Source: Pontibacter ummariensis
GTDB taxonomy: Bacteria > Bacteroidota > Bacteroidia > Cytophagales > Hymenobacteraceae
Assembly (NCBI RefSeq): GCF_900188175.1
Contig: NZ_FZOQ01000010.1
Span: 144,886-208,885, forward strand
Direction: 5' to 3'
Length of the DNA: 64,000 nucleotides
Shown here: piece after piece, positions 7,723 to 17,007 of the stretch
How positions within the stretch are numbered: the stretch's first letter is position 1
How the letters are laid out: every line of letters starts with the position of its first letter
The notes under the pieces: model-generated
The model's input: only the letters and a program-made list of their open reading frames with translations
Told to the model about the DNA's origin: nothing
The model's database searches: none
Program-made: the position numbers and the translations under genes

Positions 7723-8178
7723 TTAGTCTACAGATTCCTTCATCTGGCGTAAGCGCTCGCACGTAGCCAGCGACGCCTGCTTTTGCTTTTCCACTATCTG
7801 TACTACGTTCTGCGGAAGCTCTGCTTTGTGGTCCAGGGCATCGTTGTAGGCTTTTTGGGCCCACTCCTCACCCCGAATGTTAGACTCGATCACCGATTCT
7901 TCGTCGCTTCCGGTCACGGCGGACTTCACATCCATCCAGCCGCGGAAGATTTTTCCTTTGGCGGTGGTGCTGCCCTGTGGGCTGCCACCAAAACTACTAA
8001 TCGTGCTGTTAATCTCGTTAGAGAACTTGGTGCTCTGGTTTACCAGGTCTTTGTAGTATGACTGGTGCGCAGGGTCCTTTGTTACCTTGGCGGCATGCTT
8101 GTACCCTTCTATCCTGTCGTTCACGAACTGGTTCAGTTCCTGTAACACGTCTACTGTTCTTTCATTGTTGTTTTGCAT
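7723..8178 (-). CDS. PA2169-family four-helix-bundle protein (DUF2383)
   Basis: 151 residues, all helical. The N-terminal helix VDVLQELNQFVNDRIEGYKHAAK, the glycine-rich loop SSFGGSPQGSTTAKG and the GWMDVKSAVTGSDEESVIESN segment are typical of the DUF2383/PA2169 family, which has a ferritin-like fold without obvious metal ligands. The function is unknown; members are often in general-stress regulons, matching the neighbours here. No signal peptide, so probably cytosolic. The start context AAAAAGCTATG is the same as that of the genes at 1776, 2615 and 5018. Confidence 0.85.
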   Translation of the reverse strand: MQNNNERTVDVLQELNQFVNDRIEGYKHAAKVTKDPAHQSYYKDLVNQSTKFSNEINSTISSFGGSPQGSTTAKGKIFRGWMDVKSAVTGSDEESVIESNIRGEEWAQKAYNDALDHKAELPQNVVQIVEKQKQASLATCERLRQMKESVD

Positions 8179-8388
8179 AGCTTTTTATCGTTTGTTTCTA
8201 ATATCCGAAACGAAAGGAAGCAGATTGGAGTTGTAATAAATACAGATGTTAGCAGTTATACGCTGGGGAAAAGCACTGGCGCTGCACAAGACTGCCCCTC
8301 TGCTAAGAGAAGGTATGAATTGAGAAACTTTTATATTACATTACGGTCTTGGTGCACAAGTTTTTCGGAGGCTGCCTATCTGCGGCAT

Positions 8389-8396
8389 TACTTTTG
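8389..8396 (+). promoter_or_regulatory. Candidate -7 box of the tail-specific protease gene
   Basis: TACTTTTG fits the Bacteroidota -7 consensus TAnnTTTG exactly and lies 32 bp before the start at 8429. The -33 TTG is not well conserved. Confidence 0.5.
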
Positions 8397-8428
8397 CGTA
8401 CTAATTCATAGTTCAACTTATTAAATAG

Positions 8429-10537
8429 ATGCTATCATTGACAACCCGAATAAAAATACTGATGTCTGTACTGGCAGTTGTGCTGCTGACAGGTTCCTTT
8501 ATCCTGTATGGCGTTAATGACACGCCAGAAGGGAAAAATCAGATCCTGCTCAAGGCCCTGATGCAAGGCCTGAGTACCGGACATTATCAGCCAGAGAAAA
8601 TAGACGACTCCTTTTCCAGAAAGGTGTATGACCTTTACCTGGAGCGTCTTGACTTTAACAAGAAATTCCTGCTAGCCTCTGACGTGGCGAAGCTAAATAA
8701 ATACCAGACAGCCCTGGACGACCAGCTGCGCCAAGGTTCTCTGGAATTCTTTGACGTATCTGCCGACCTGATTGAGCAGCGTGTTAAAGAGTCCGAAGCC
8801 TTTTATAAGGAAATCTTGGCCAAGCCTTTCGACTTCACCAAAAATGAGGAGATTGAGCTGGACGGGGAGAAGCTGACCTTTGCCAAAGACAAGGCGGCCC
8901 TGAAAGAGGCATGGCGCAAGCAGCTGAAGTATCAGACCTTGTCTCGCCTGGCCGATATGCAGAAAGAGCAGGAGAAAGCGATTGCCAACGGCGAGGACGT
9001 AGAGAAGAAGTCTTTTGAGCAGATGGAACAGGAAGCGCGCGAAAAGCTAATGAAAACTTACGATGACCTTTACCGCCGACTTTCAGAAACAACCCGTGAA
9101 GACCGTCGCGCCACTTTCATCAATGCGATCACCAATGTGTATGATCCGCATACAAGCTATTTCCCTCCAAAGGACAAGGAAAACTTCGACATCCAGTTTA
9201 CTGGCCGCTTAGAAGGCATTGGAGCCTCTTTACAGGAAAAGGACGGCCAGATAAAGGTAATGGAGATCGTACCAGGCAGCCCGTCTTATAAGCAGGGTGA
9301 CCTGAAGCCTGGCGATGTGATCAAGAAAGTAGCTCAGGGAACTGAGGAGCCGGTTTTAGTGGAGGGCATGCGCTTAGATGATGCCATCCAGCTAATCCGT
9401 GGTAAGAAAGGAACAGAGGTACGCCTGACGGTTAAGAAGCCAGACGGTACCAGCGAAGTAATTCCAATTGTTCGTGATGTGATCGAGCTTGCAGACACTT
9501 ATGCTCAGTCAGCCATCATCAACGATGAGCAGAAGATAGGCTACATTAAGCTACCAGGCTTCTATGCCGACTTTGAGAACAAAGATGGCCGTTTCAGCGG
9601 TGCTGACGTGAAAAAGGAGATAGAGAAGCTGAAAGCTGCCGGTGTGGAAGGTCTGGTGCTGGACCTGCGTAATAACGGTGGTGGCTCTCTGTCTGATGCG
9701 ATCGAAATGGCGGGTCTGTTTATCGACAAAGGCCCGGTGGTGCAGGTAAAAACAGCGTCTGGCAAAGCAGTAGTGCTGGAAGACCGTGACCCACAGGTAC
9801 AGTATGAAGGCCCGCTTGTGGTTTTGGTTAACTCAAACAGTGCCTCTGCCTCCGAGATTCTGGCAGCTGCCCTGCAAGATTATAACCGTGCGGTAATTGT
9901 GGGTACCCCCACATACGGCAAGGGTACTGTACAGCAGTTCTTCGAACTGGATCAGGCTTTACCGGCTCAGTTCAACACCTACAAGCCCTTTGGCGCTCTA
10001 AAGCTGACAACGCAGAAGTTCTACCGCATCAATGGGGGTACTACCCAGTTGCGAGGCGTAACCCCGGACATCATCCTTCCGGATGCTTATAGCTATATGG
10101 AGTTTGGTGAAAAAGAGCAGGAATACCCGCTTCCTTTTGATGAGATAGCTCCTGCCAAATATAAGCCTTTGTCACAAGAGTACCTGAACATTGCACAGGT
10201 ACAGGCCAGCAGCAAGAACAGAATCGCTAACAATAAGAGCTTCCAGCTGGTAGAGGAAAGCGCTCAGCGCCTGAAAAAGCAGTCTGACAATACTGTTCGC
10301 TCCCTGCAACTGGAGAAATACTTGGCCGAAGAGCGCAAGGCAGAGGCCGAAGCGAAGCGCTTTGAAGAGGCTCAGGAAGAAGTGCCTGTGCTGGATGTAG
10401 CCCGTCTCCAACAAGACTTAAATGCCCTGAACGGAGACACAGCCAAGGTAGCTCGCAGCAAAGAGTTCACAAAGAGCCTGAAAAAGGACATCTATGTAGA
10501 GGAAGCTGTTTCCATTATCAAAGACCTCAAAAAATAA
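8429..10537 (+). CDS. prc: Carboxy-terminal (tail-specific) processing protease, S41 family
   Basis: 702 residues, the long Prc form. A membrane anchor or signal lies at about 10-29, followed by a helical N-terminal domain to about 235 that includes the DRRATFINAITNVYDPHT motif. A PDZ domain is at about 250-335 (GIGASLQEKDGQIKV, GDLKPGDVIKKV), and the S41 catalytic core runs to about 560. The catalytic Ser473 lies in NSNSASASEI, with Lys498 and Gln502 in YGKGTVQQ. The C-terminal helical extension (about 590-702) matches the Prc type. It acts in the periplasm on non-polar C-termini, envelope proteins and cell-wall hydrolase adaptors. Monocistronic, with a TACTTTTG box upstream and a strong terminator. 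Confidence 0.93.
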   Translation: MLSLTTRIKILMSVLAVVLLTGSFILYGVNDTPEGKNQILLKALMQGLSTGHYQPEKIDDSFSRKVYDLYLERLDFNKKFLLASDVAKLNKYQTALDDQLRQGSLEFFDVSADLIEQRVKESEAFYKEILAKPFDFTKNEEIELDGEKLTFAKDKAALKEAWRKQLKYQTLSRLADMQKEQEKAIANGEDVEKKSFEQMEQEAREKLMKTYDDLYRRLSETTREDRRATFINAITNVYDPHTSYFPPKDKENFDIQFTGRLEGIGASLQEKDGQIKVMEIVPGSPSYKQGDLKPGDVIKKVAQGTEEPVLVEGMRLDDAIQLIRGKKGTEVRLTVKKPDGTSEVIPIVRDVIELADTYAQSAIINDEQKIGYIKLPGFYADFENKDGRFSGADVKKEIEKLKAAGVEGLVLDLRNNGGGSLSDAIEMAGLFIDKGPVVQVKTASGKAVVLEDRDPQVQYEGPLVVLVNSNSASASEILAAALQDYNRAVIVGTPTYGKGTVQQFFELDQALPAQFNTYKPFGALKLTTQKFYRINGGTTQLRGVTPDIILPDAYSYMEFGEKEQEYPLPFDEIAPAKYKPLSQEYLNIAQVQASSKNRIANNKSFQLVEESAQRLKKQSDNTVRSLQLEKYLAEERKAEAEAKRFEEAQEEVPVLDVARLQQDLNALNGDTAKVARSKEFTKSLKKDIYVEEAVSIIKDLKK

Positions 10538-10555
10538 AGTTAAATAAGCATCAGT

Positions 10556-10590
10556 AAAAGGCTGGCTATGAAACATAGCCAGCCTTTTTT
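10556..10590 (+). terminator. Terminator after prc
   Basis: A perfect 15-bp stem (AAAAGGCTGGCTATG and complement), loop AAA, then a run of T. Confidence 0.92.
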
Positions 10591-10620
10591 ATATTACCCC
10601 TTTGTTAAAGCCCCCTCCCT

Positions 10621-12375
10621 ATGCGAAAGCGTCCGTTGTTCACCCTCCGCGCCCCTTTTTTACAGGCCTTACGAGCAGGTATGCTGCTGTTTGCCTTACT
10701 GCCTGCCCTGCTTAGCAGTTGCACTACCGCGCCAACAGAAGCCGACGTCACCGCCTCCGAAAGGGGCTTGATAGCCGACAGCGCCCTGGTGGTGTCCGCG
10801 CACCCCGACGCCTCCCGCATCGGCATGGAGATCATGCGTAAAGGGGGCAATGCGTATGATGCGGCAATCGCGACCCAATTTGCCCTGGCAGTGGCCTTTC
10901 CGATAGCTGGTAACATCGGCGGAGGCGGCTTTATGGTGTACCGCACTGCCGCTGGGGAAACAGGTACCCTTGATTTCAGAGAAACAGCCCCTGGAGCTGC
11001 TGTAGAAACAATGTACCAGGATAGCGTGGGTAATGTAGTGGACGGCCTGAGCACTGACGGGCATTTGGCTGTAGGGGTACCCGGTGCGGTAGACGGCATG
11101 GTACAGGTGCATAATAAACTTGGCTCTCTGCCTTGGGAGGAACTGCTACAACCCGCCATCGACCTGGCCAGAAATGGTGTAGTGCTAACGGAAAAAGAAG
11201 CAGATGGCCTAAACAGAGCCCAAGCGGCCTTTCTTAAAAACAACAAACATATACCTTACCTCGTGCGCGATAAAGCGTGGCAAACCGGCGACACCTTACG
11301 CCACCCAGACCTTGCCCGCACCCTGGAGCGCATCCGCGACAAGGGCCGGGCAGGCTTTTATGCCGGGGAAACAGCCGACCTGCTGGTAGAAGAAATGAAC
11401 CGTGGCGGAGGCATTATCTCGCACCAGGACCTGGAGAACTACAAAGCGGTGTGGCGGCAACCTGTAACCGGCGAGTACAAAGGCTACAAGGTTATCTCGA
11501 TGGCACCCCCCTCCAGCGGCGGTATCGCCTTGCTACAATTGTTACAAATGGTAGAGCCCTATAACTTGAGCAAAAATGGCTGGCAGAGCACTGAAACCGT
11601 GCAGGTGATGACAGAGGCAGAGCGCCGCGTGTACGCCGATCGCGCCGAGTACCTGGGTGATCCTGGTTTTGTAGCAGTACCGGTACAGGAACTGCTGGAC
11701 GAGGAGTACCTCAGAGAGCGCATGAGCAGCATGAGTTTAGCACAGGCAACTCCTTCCTCTGCTATTAAAGCAGGTACATTGCCCGTGTACGAATCAGACC
11801 AAACAACTCATTTTAGCGTTGTTGACCCTGCCGGCAACGCGGTATCAGTCACCACAACCTTGAATGGTGCCTATGGTTCCAAAGTAGTAGTAGAGGGAGC
11901 GGGCTACCTGCTCAACAACGAGATGGATGATTTCAGCGCCAAGCCAGGGGTACCAAACATGTTTGGACTGGTGGGCGGCAAGGCAAATGCGATCGCACCG
12001 GGTAAACGCATGCTCAGTTCCATGACCCCCACCATTCTGGAAAAGGACGGAAAACTGTTCATGGTCGTTGGAACGCCCGGCGGCTCTACGATCATCACCT
12101 CGGTGTACCAGGCAATCCTTAATGTACTGGAGCACGACATGACGATGCAGGAGGCTGTGGCTGCCCCGCGTTTCCATCACCAATGGTTGCCAGACGAGAT
12201 ACAGCAAGAGCCTAAGGCGCTTTCTCCGGCCGTTAGAGCCGCTCTGTTGCAAAAAGGGTATAAGTTACAGGAGCGCTCTCCTTATGGCCGTGTAGACGCT
12301 ATATTAGTGCTTCCTGGGGGGGAGTTGGAGGCTGGAGCCGACCCGCGGGGTGATGATGCAGCGGCAGGCTTTTAA
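10621..12375 (+). CDS. ggt: Gamma-glutamyltransferase (glutathione hydrolase)
   Basis: 584 residues. Lipoprotein-type signal with lipobox LLSSC (Cys34). Ntn-hydrolase fold: large-subunit features include GGNAYDAAIATQFALAV and GNIGGGGFM. The autocleavage site and new N-terminal nucleophile is Thr395 in QTTHFSVVD, and the small subunit carries DFSAKPG, SSMTPTI and TPGGSTIIT. It cleaves gamma-glutamyl bonds of glutathione-like compounds and would act in the periplasm. This organism also has bshA (bacillithiol), so the physiological substrate may be dietary gamma-glutamyl compounds rather than its own thiol. Its stop codon abuts the stop of the convergent gene at 12376. Confidence 0.95.
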   Translation: MRKRPLFTLRAPFLQALRAGMLLFALLPALLSSCTTAPTEADVTASERGLIADSALVVSAHPDASRIGMEIMRKGGNAYDAAIATQFALAVAFPIAGNIGGGGFMVYRTAAGETGTLDFRETAPGAAVETMYQDSVGNVVDGLSTDGHLAVGVPGAVDGMVQVHNKLGSLPWEELLQPAIDLARNGVVLTEKEADGLNRAQAAFLKNNKHIPYLVRDKAWQTGDTLRHPDLARTLERIRDKGRAGFYAGETADLLVEEMNRGGGIISHQDLENYKAVWRQPVTGEYKGYKVISMAPPSSGGIALLQLLQMVEPYNLSKNGWQSTETVQVMTEAERRVYADRAEYLGDPGFVAVPVQELLDEEYLRERMSSMSLAQATPSSAIKAGTLPVYESDQTTHFSVVDPAGNAVSVTTTLNGAYGSKVVVEGAGYLLNNEMDDFSAKPGVPNMFGLVGGKANAIAPGKRMLSSMTPTILEKDGKLFMVVGTPGGSTIITSVYQAILNVLEHDMTMQEAVAAPRFHHQWLPDEIQQEPKALSPAVRAALLQKGYKLQERSPYGRVDAILVLPGGELEAGADPRGDDAAAGF

Positions 12376-12774
12376 CTAGCCCTCCTGCTGCTTCCGCTTT
12401 TCCACAAAGCCTGTCACATACACGCTTATCGCTGCGATGCCTGTCAGTGTCATCAGGCCAAATACAGAAGCCCTGCGCTGGCGCTTTTCTGGCGTAAACT
12501 TAGGCTGCTCTTTCTTAGCGTCTGCAAGGGTTTTGGAAAGCAAAGTACCCGTCATCACGGCAAGTAAGGTGGTTACCCCCACCGCCACGTGGGCAATCGT
12601 TTTGTCCCCTTTCTTCAGGCTGGGGCTCATCAGCAAGAGCGCTCCCCCGGCCACAGGTGGGATAAGCGCTGTTTTCGGTCTGCTTTCATTCAGGAAGTAG
12701 CTGGTAAGCCCTGCCCCAATCAATGTGCTGGCGTGTGCATTGTTGGCAATATCTGGTCTGTCTACGATGTTCAT
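12376..12774 (-). CDS. Hypothetical membrane protein
   Basis: 132 residues, not recognised. Hydrophobic segments at about 15-30, 36-52, 60-82 and 103-121 suggest three to four membrane spans; a basic, Lys/Glu-rich loop (about 84-102) contains KKEQPKFTPEKRQRRAS. It ends in a charged tail, KRKQQEG. It resembles small uncharacterised Bacteroidota membrane proteins of the stress regulon, but no family motif is visible. The 3' end touches ggt with no intergenic base and no terminator between them. Confidence 0.7.
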   Translation of the reverse strand: MNIVDRPDIANNAHASTLIGAGLTSYFLNESRPKTALIPPVAGGALLLMSPSLKKGDKTIAHVAVGVTTLLAVMTGTLLSKTLADAKKEQPKFTPEKRQRRASVFGLMTLTGIAAISVYVTGFVEKRKQQEG

Positions 12775-12848
12775 CTCTGTTCTTTTTTTATAGTCCTTTA
12801 CAAAAGGAGCCTCCTACAGGTTTTACCTTTCCTCAAAATGTAGGCTAT

Positions 12849-12898
12849 ATAAACGCAAAGCGCCCCGCTACAGAAATAGCGGGGCGCTTTGCGTTTAT
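12849..12898 (-). terminator. Terminator after the T9SS-secreted nuclease-like gene
   Basis: Arms 12849-12870 and 12877-12898 are a perfect 22-bp GC-rich stem with loop CAGAAA. It lies 12 bp past the stop of the gene at 12911 on the minus strand. Confidence 0.88.
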
Positions 12899-12910
12899 AA
12901 GCCAGTTTCT

Positions 12911-15367
12911 TTACCGCTTCACAAGCCGTGTCAGGAAGACTTCCTTCCCTGCCACTACCTTAAGCAGGTAAAGGCCTGTTTTAAAGCGCTTAACCTCGCT
13001 GTTCAGCACCTCCTGTACGTGCTCCTGCGGGCCATCCAGTTCCAGCAGCTTTTTACCGTCTGTGGCGTACGTCACCAGGCTTAGGCTTTGCTGCTTGCCC
13101 ACCCGTTCCGGCAATAACAGCTGCACGTAACTTTCTGCCGGGTTAGGATACACCCGGAACTGCCCCTTGGTGGCATCTGCAATGCCGGTTGTTGTATTGT
13201 CATTATCCTCGATCACCAGGCGGTAAGTTGGCTGCGCTCCTGCCTCCAGGGCAGCACTTGTACTGCTGATCCGGAACGTTACGTCCTCAAAACTCTCTAC
13301 CTCCGCATCGTCCAGAACAGTTACCCTGAAGCTTGCTTCTGTTTCTCCTGCCGGAATCATGAGGGTTACGTGCCCATCCTCCATACCCGCAATTGTATAA
13401 TCTGCCGCTGTGGCCGTGGCACCGCTCACAAGACCAACCTTTATGGACTGCGCTGCTTCCTGCGCCCCCGAAAGTGTCAGCATTACGTCAAATTCCCCGG
13501 CAGCTTCTCCTTTTGTGGCCGTTGCCTCTGCAAAAGTAACCGTAGGACTAGCCTGTAACCGGAAGCGGGCGGAAACGGGTACGTGGTCTGAAGTGGTGTT
13601 TCTGTAATCCTCGATGCTGTTCACAAACTGTGCCTCTACCTGCACAGAGCCCTCCAGGTAGTTATCCACCAGCGGCTCTGTGATAATGATGTGATCCAGG
13701 AAGCTTCTGAGCGAGCCAGACGCATAGCTAAAGGCATCTGCCACGCTAAGCTCATACGTCAGGGCCTTGTACGCCTCACTGGACACAAAGGCCTCATAGC
13801 TAGATGGATTATCGGTACCCACTACTGACATGTCGATATCGTCGTTGTAATCCCCTAACAGCACTAAGTTGGTGTTTCCATAGTAGGCATCCAGCGAGTC
13901 TTTGAGCACCTGCAGGTCGTACTTGCGCCTGTTGTACTGCTCTATATCCTCGCCACTGTTCGCTTTGGCGTGAATGTTCACCACGTTCAGTGTTTGCTTC
14001 ACACCGTTGATGCTTGCCTCAAACTGCACCAGGTAAGGTAGCCTGCCACTGGCCCAGAAAGTAGCACTGTTGTTGTTTGGGTAGTCTGTTAAGGTAATTC
14101 TGCCCGCTTTTATGTCTTCGTACAGCTTGGCAAGCAGCACCTTCTCTTTCTTCACCGTAACCACCTCTGGCCTGTACAGGAAGTACACCTGCTGGTAGTT
14201 ATCGTACGACTGCCAGGGCATAGGCATATGTTCCACTGCATAGCCTAACTCCTCTGCCAGCCTACGTAGCGTTGCGTCGTCCGACACCTCCTGCACGCCG
14301 ATAATGTCTGCCTTTAAATCTGCAATTACCTTTTTGGCGTTAGCGTACTGCAGTGCCTCGTCCGAAGGGCCGTTACCCGTGGAGCCGAACCACTCCATGT
14401 TCCACGTGGCGATGTCCAGGGTATTCTCGCGTAAGATGGAAGACCCGCGCAGCATGCCACGCTGCTCGTTCAGTACTGTACCGCTTGTAAAGGTAACCGG
14501 CCCTGTTACAGCCACCGCCTCTGTGTCCGGGGCGAAGCGTGCATATACCGTGTTCGCAGCGGCTGCCTCCGCAGCAGTGTAGGTAAGCGTTCGGGAAAAG
14601 GTCGCGTTGTCTTTAGACAGTTCAAATCCTTCTGGTGCTGTTAGTACCACCTCCTGTGCATAGCCTTCGGCTGTAAAAGTGAACTCCCTAGAGGCAGAGG
14701 CAGCCCCCACAGCAATGTCTCCAAAGTCAAGGTCGGTGTTATGTGTTGTCAGAAGCCGACTTACATCTGTTACAGCCACATCGTCCACTATCCAGCGCGA
14801 GGCAGCATTCGACCCGCTACCGGATGTATAAACGAATGCCAGGTGAACAGTTGCCTCCTCCTGGTACTCGCTTAAAAGTACCTTCGTCTGCTCCCAAGCG
14901 TCTGAATTAACAGCAGGAAAATCTGCAGCTAACTCTGTCCAGTTGGCAGGATCAATTATACCATCCCCAGTATAGGCCGTGGACACCATCAGTTTGAGTG
15001 CCGGCCCCTGGTAGCGTGAGGCGCTCCAGAAGGAGAACTGCGGCTTGGGCAAATCAGTCAAGTCAAATGCCGGGGATATGAGCCAGTCTTCGTTTGGCAC
15101 GCTTCCACGTGCATTGCTGTCGTAGCCGTTCATTTCCACAGCCCCTGTGCTATTCAGCCCATAGCTGGTGCATTTCCAGGTGGCGTCGCCGGTTGTGCTT
15201 ACCCGCGTCCAGGCACCGGCGACAGTGCTGCTGCCATCTGTACAGTTATTAAAATTTTGTACGTAAGGGTAAGTTACCGCTTGTGCCTGCCCGCTTACCT
15301 TATTGCTGACGAAAAGGCACAGCCCGACCAGTACAAGAGCACGTAGCTTTTGTAAATGTTTTACCAT
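12911..15367 (-). CDS. Secreted multidomain endonuclease/exonuclease/phosphatase-fold protein with T9SS sorting domain
   Basis: 818 residues. Order: signal peptide (1-27); a choice-of-anchor J-type beta domain at about 32-200 (YPYVQNFNNC, EDWLISPAFDL, WIVDDVAVTD); an Ig-like/BACON-type segment at about 205-310; an EEP (DNase I-like) domain at about 317-600 with TWNMEWFG, IGVQEV, VNIHAKAN, LLGDYNDD and TSDHVPV; a Calx-beta-like domain at about 605-722 (VTVLDDAEVESFEDVTF); and a C-terminal type A T9SS sorting domain (FRVYPNPAESYVQLLL to the end, GLYLLKVV). The EEP Asn, Glu, Asp and His positions look intact, so an extracellular nuclease or phosphoesterase is likely. It should cross the outer membrane by the type IX system. 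Monocistronic. Confidence 0.92.
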   Translation of the reverse strand: MVKHLQKLRALVLVGLCLFVSNKVSGQAQAVTYPYVQNFNNCTDGSSTVAGAWTRVSTTGDATWKCTSYGLNSTGAVEMNGYDSNARGSVPNEDWLISPAFDLTDLPKPQFSFWSASRYQGPALKLMVSTAYTGDGIIDPANWTELAADFPAVNSDAWEQTKVLLSEYQEEATVHLAFVYTSGSGSNAASRWIVDDVAVTDVSRLLTTHNTDLDFGDIAVGAASASREFTFTAEGYAQEVVLTAPEGFELSKDNATFSRTLTYTAAEAAAANTVYARFAPDTEAVAVTGPVTFTSGTVLNEQRGMLRGSSILRENTLDIATWNMEWFGSTGNGPSDEALQYANAKKVIADLKADIIGVQEVSDDATLRRLAEELGYAVEHMPMPWQSYDNYQQVYFLYRPEVVTVKKEKVLLAKLYEDIKAGRITLTDYPNNNSATFWASGRLPYLVQFEASINGVKQTLNVVNIHAKANSGEDIEQYNRRKYDLQVLKDSLDAYYGNTNLVLLGDYNDDIDMSVVGTDNPSSYEAFVSSEAYKALTYELSVADAFSYASGSLRSFLDHIIITEPLVDNYLEGSVQVEAQFVNSIEDYRNTTSDHVPVSARFRLQASPTVTFAEATATKGEAAGEFDVMLTLSGAQEAAQSIKVGLVSGATATAADYTIAGMEDGHVTLMIPAGETEASFRVTVLDDAEVESFEDVTFRISSTSAALEAGAQPTYRLVIEDNDNTTTGIADATKGQFRVYPNPAESYVQLLLPERVGKQQSLSLVTYATDGKKLLELDGPQEHVQEVLNSEVKRFKTGLYLLKVVAGKEVFLTRLVKR

Positions 15368-15595
15368 GAAAAGAATGTTGGATTAGAGAGTATTTGGGTT
15401 GATTGCAGTAGGAACCAGGCGCTCCCCGAGGTAGGAGCAAGGCAGATTGCCGGCATGTAAGCACCTGATACATGCCGCAAATTTAGCCATATATAGGATA
15501 GGATATGTTACGAACAGATCAAGAAACAAGCTACCTCATTATATTATATACGTAATACAACATATAATTGGTTAAGTACTACCTAGTACGGTACT

Positions 15596-16753
15596 CTAGA
15601 TCTTACTAAGCGCTTGCTCCAGGTCCTTGATCAGGTAGTCGGGATCCTCTAAGCCCACATAAAAGCGAACCAAGTTAAAGGGCAATGTGGATATGTGTTC
15701 CTCTGAGGCATAGGTAGCTGCCACCGGAAAGATCAGGGACTCATGTCCTCCCCAGGAAGCTGCCATCAAAAAGTGCTGTAGGCTATCGCAGAAGCGCTCT
15801 ACCTCCTCTAAGCTCTTTGCCTTTAACAGTATGGAGAACTGGCCTGAGTTGTTCGACATCTGCTGCAGGGCAAGATCGTGCTGCGGGTGCGAGGCCAGGA
15901 AGGGGAACAGAACCCTCTCTACCTTTGGATGCTGCTCCAAATAAGCGATCACCTGGCGCGCAGAGGCGGCTACCCGCTCCATGCGTACAGGCAGGGTACG
16001 CAGTCCCCGGATGAAGAGCCAGGCATCATGCGGGGAGAGCACAGCTCCCAAGGTCATATATTCCCGCATAAAGATCTTATTGATCATCTCGCGTGCCCCA
16101 CAGACCACCCCTCCCATGACATCTGAATGCCCACCAATGTATTTGGTGCAGGAATGCACCACCAGGTCAATGCCTAACTTAAGTGGGTGCTGGTGCAGGG
16201 GACTGGCAAAGCTGTTATCGATGATGGTGGTGCAATTATGTTCTTTGGCTAGTACTGCTACAGCCCCTAAGTCCTGTAGCTCAAAGGTGAAGGAGTTGGG
16301 GCTTTCCAGGTACAGGAGTTTGGTGTTGGGCTTGATCGCTTCCCTATAGCTAGCGATATCGGTACCGTCTACCATGCTTACCTCTACTCCAAAGCGGGGC
16401 AGGAACTTGCGCATGAGGGAGTCAGCCCAATGATAGGGATGCCGGACAGATACGACATGATCACCAGCGTTTACCTGCGATAGAACCGCGGCTGCAATGG
16501 CCGCGATGCCACTGCTAAAGGCTAGCGCGTGCTCTGCCCCCTCCAGGGCCGCCATCTTCTTTTCCAATATTGTTACAGTAGGATTATTGCCACGGGAATA
16601 AAGATACTCCTCGGTTTCGCGCTGCATCTTGCGCCTGAACTCCGCCACTGTACGCAGGGCAAAGTTACTTGACTGAATAACGGGCGGCGCCACAGCATTA
16701 AAGTAGTGCTCACGCTCCTCCCCTAGTTCGTTGATGATATAAGACAGCTCCAT
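15596..16753 (-). CDS. PLP-dependent Cys/Met metabolism enzyme (cystathionine gamma-synthase/lyase-like)
   Basis: 385 residues, the usual length for this fold-type I family. The internal aldimine Lys204 lies in SCTKYIGGHSD, with Asp179 in TTIIDNSFASP and the phosphate-binding YSRGNNPTV loop at 52-60. The motif that in classical MetB/MetC reads YGGT is here VRHPYHWADSLM, and the N-terminus is short. Substrate choice between cystathionine synthase, lyase or methionine gamma-lyase cannot be read from sequence. No methionine or cysteine synthesis neighbour is present. The preceding 254 bp are AT-rich and divergent to the gene at 17008. Confidence 0.88.
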   Translation of the reverse strand: MELSYIINELGEEREHYFNAVAPPVIQSSNFALRTVAEFRRKMQRETEEYLYSRGNNPTVTILEKKMAALEGAEHALAFSSGIAAIAAAVLSQVNAGDHVVSVRHPYHWADSLMRKFLPRFGVEVSMVDGTDIASYREAIKPNTKLLYLESPNSFTFELQDLGAVAVLAKEHNCTTIIDNSFASPLHQHPLKLGIDLVVHSCTKYIGGHSDVMGGVVCGAREMINKIFMREYMTLGAVLSPHDAWLFIRGLRTLPVRMERVAASARQVIAYLEQHPKVERVLFPFLASHPQHDLALQQMSNNSGQFSILLKAKSLEEVERFCDSLQHFLMAASWGGHESLIFPVAATYASEEHISTLPFNLVRFYVGLEDPDYLIKDLEQALSKI

Positions 16754-17007
16754 TTTTCAGCGACTTGTTTACGCTCCTCTTTTACTCTTTCAAAAGGATT
16801 GCTGTTATGTTTTCCTTTCTTTTAACATGTCCTTTCTCAAGGCACCAGACAACAAAACCTAAACTTTTTAGCACATCATTATTACACTACTAATTATTTT
16901 ACCATTTAAATCACAACTACTTGTTTATCAAATAATTAAAAACACTAAAACACTGTAAATAAGCGAGCTTTTTGCAACTGATGTAGCCGCTGGATTGTTC
17001 TCTATAT

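Noticed and set aside
8173..8424. An 83-codon frame between the DUF2383 gene and prc
   Set aside because: Its composition (many Cys, Tyr and Ser) and lack of a start context do not look coding; it overlaps the probable prc promoter region.
15368..15595. AT-rich palindromic stretch (TATTATATACGTAATA-like) as an attachment site or origin
   Set aside because: It is short and imperfect and there is no integrase or origin gene nearby; more likely promoter/terminator sequence between two minus-strand genes.
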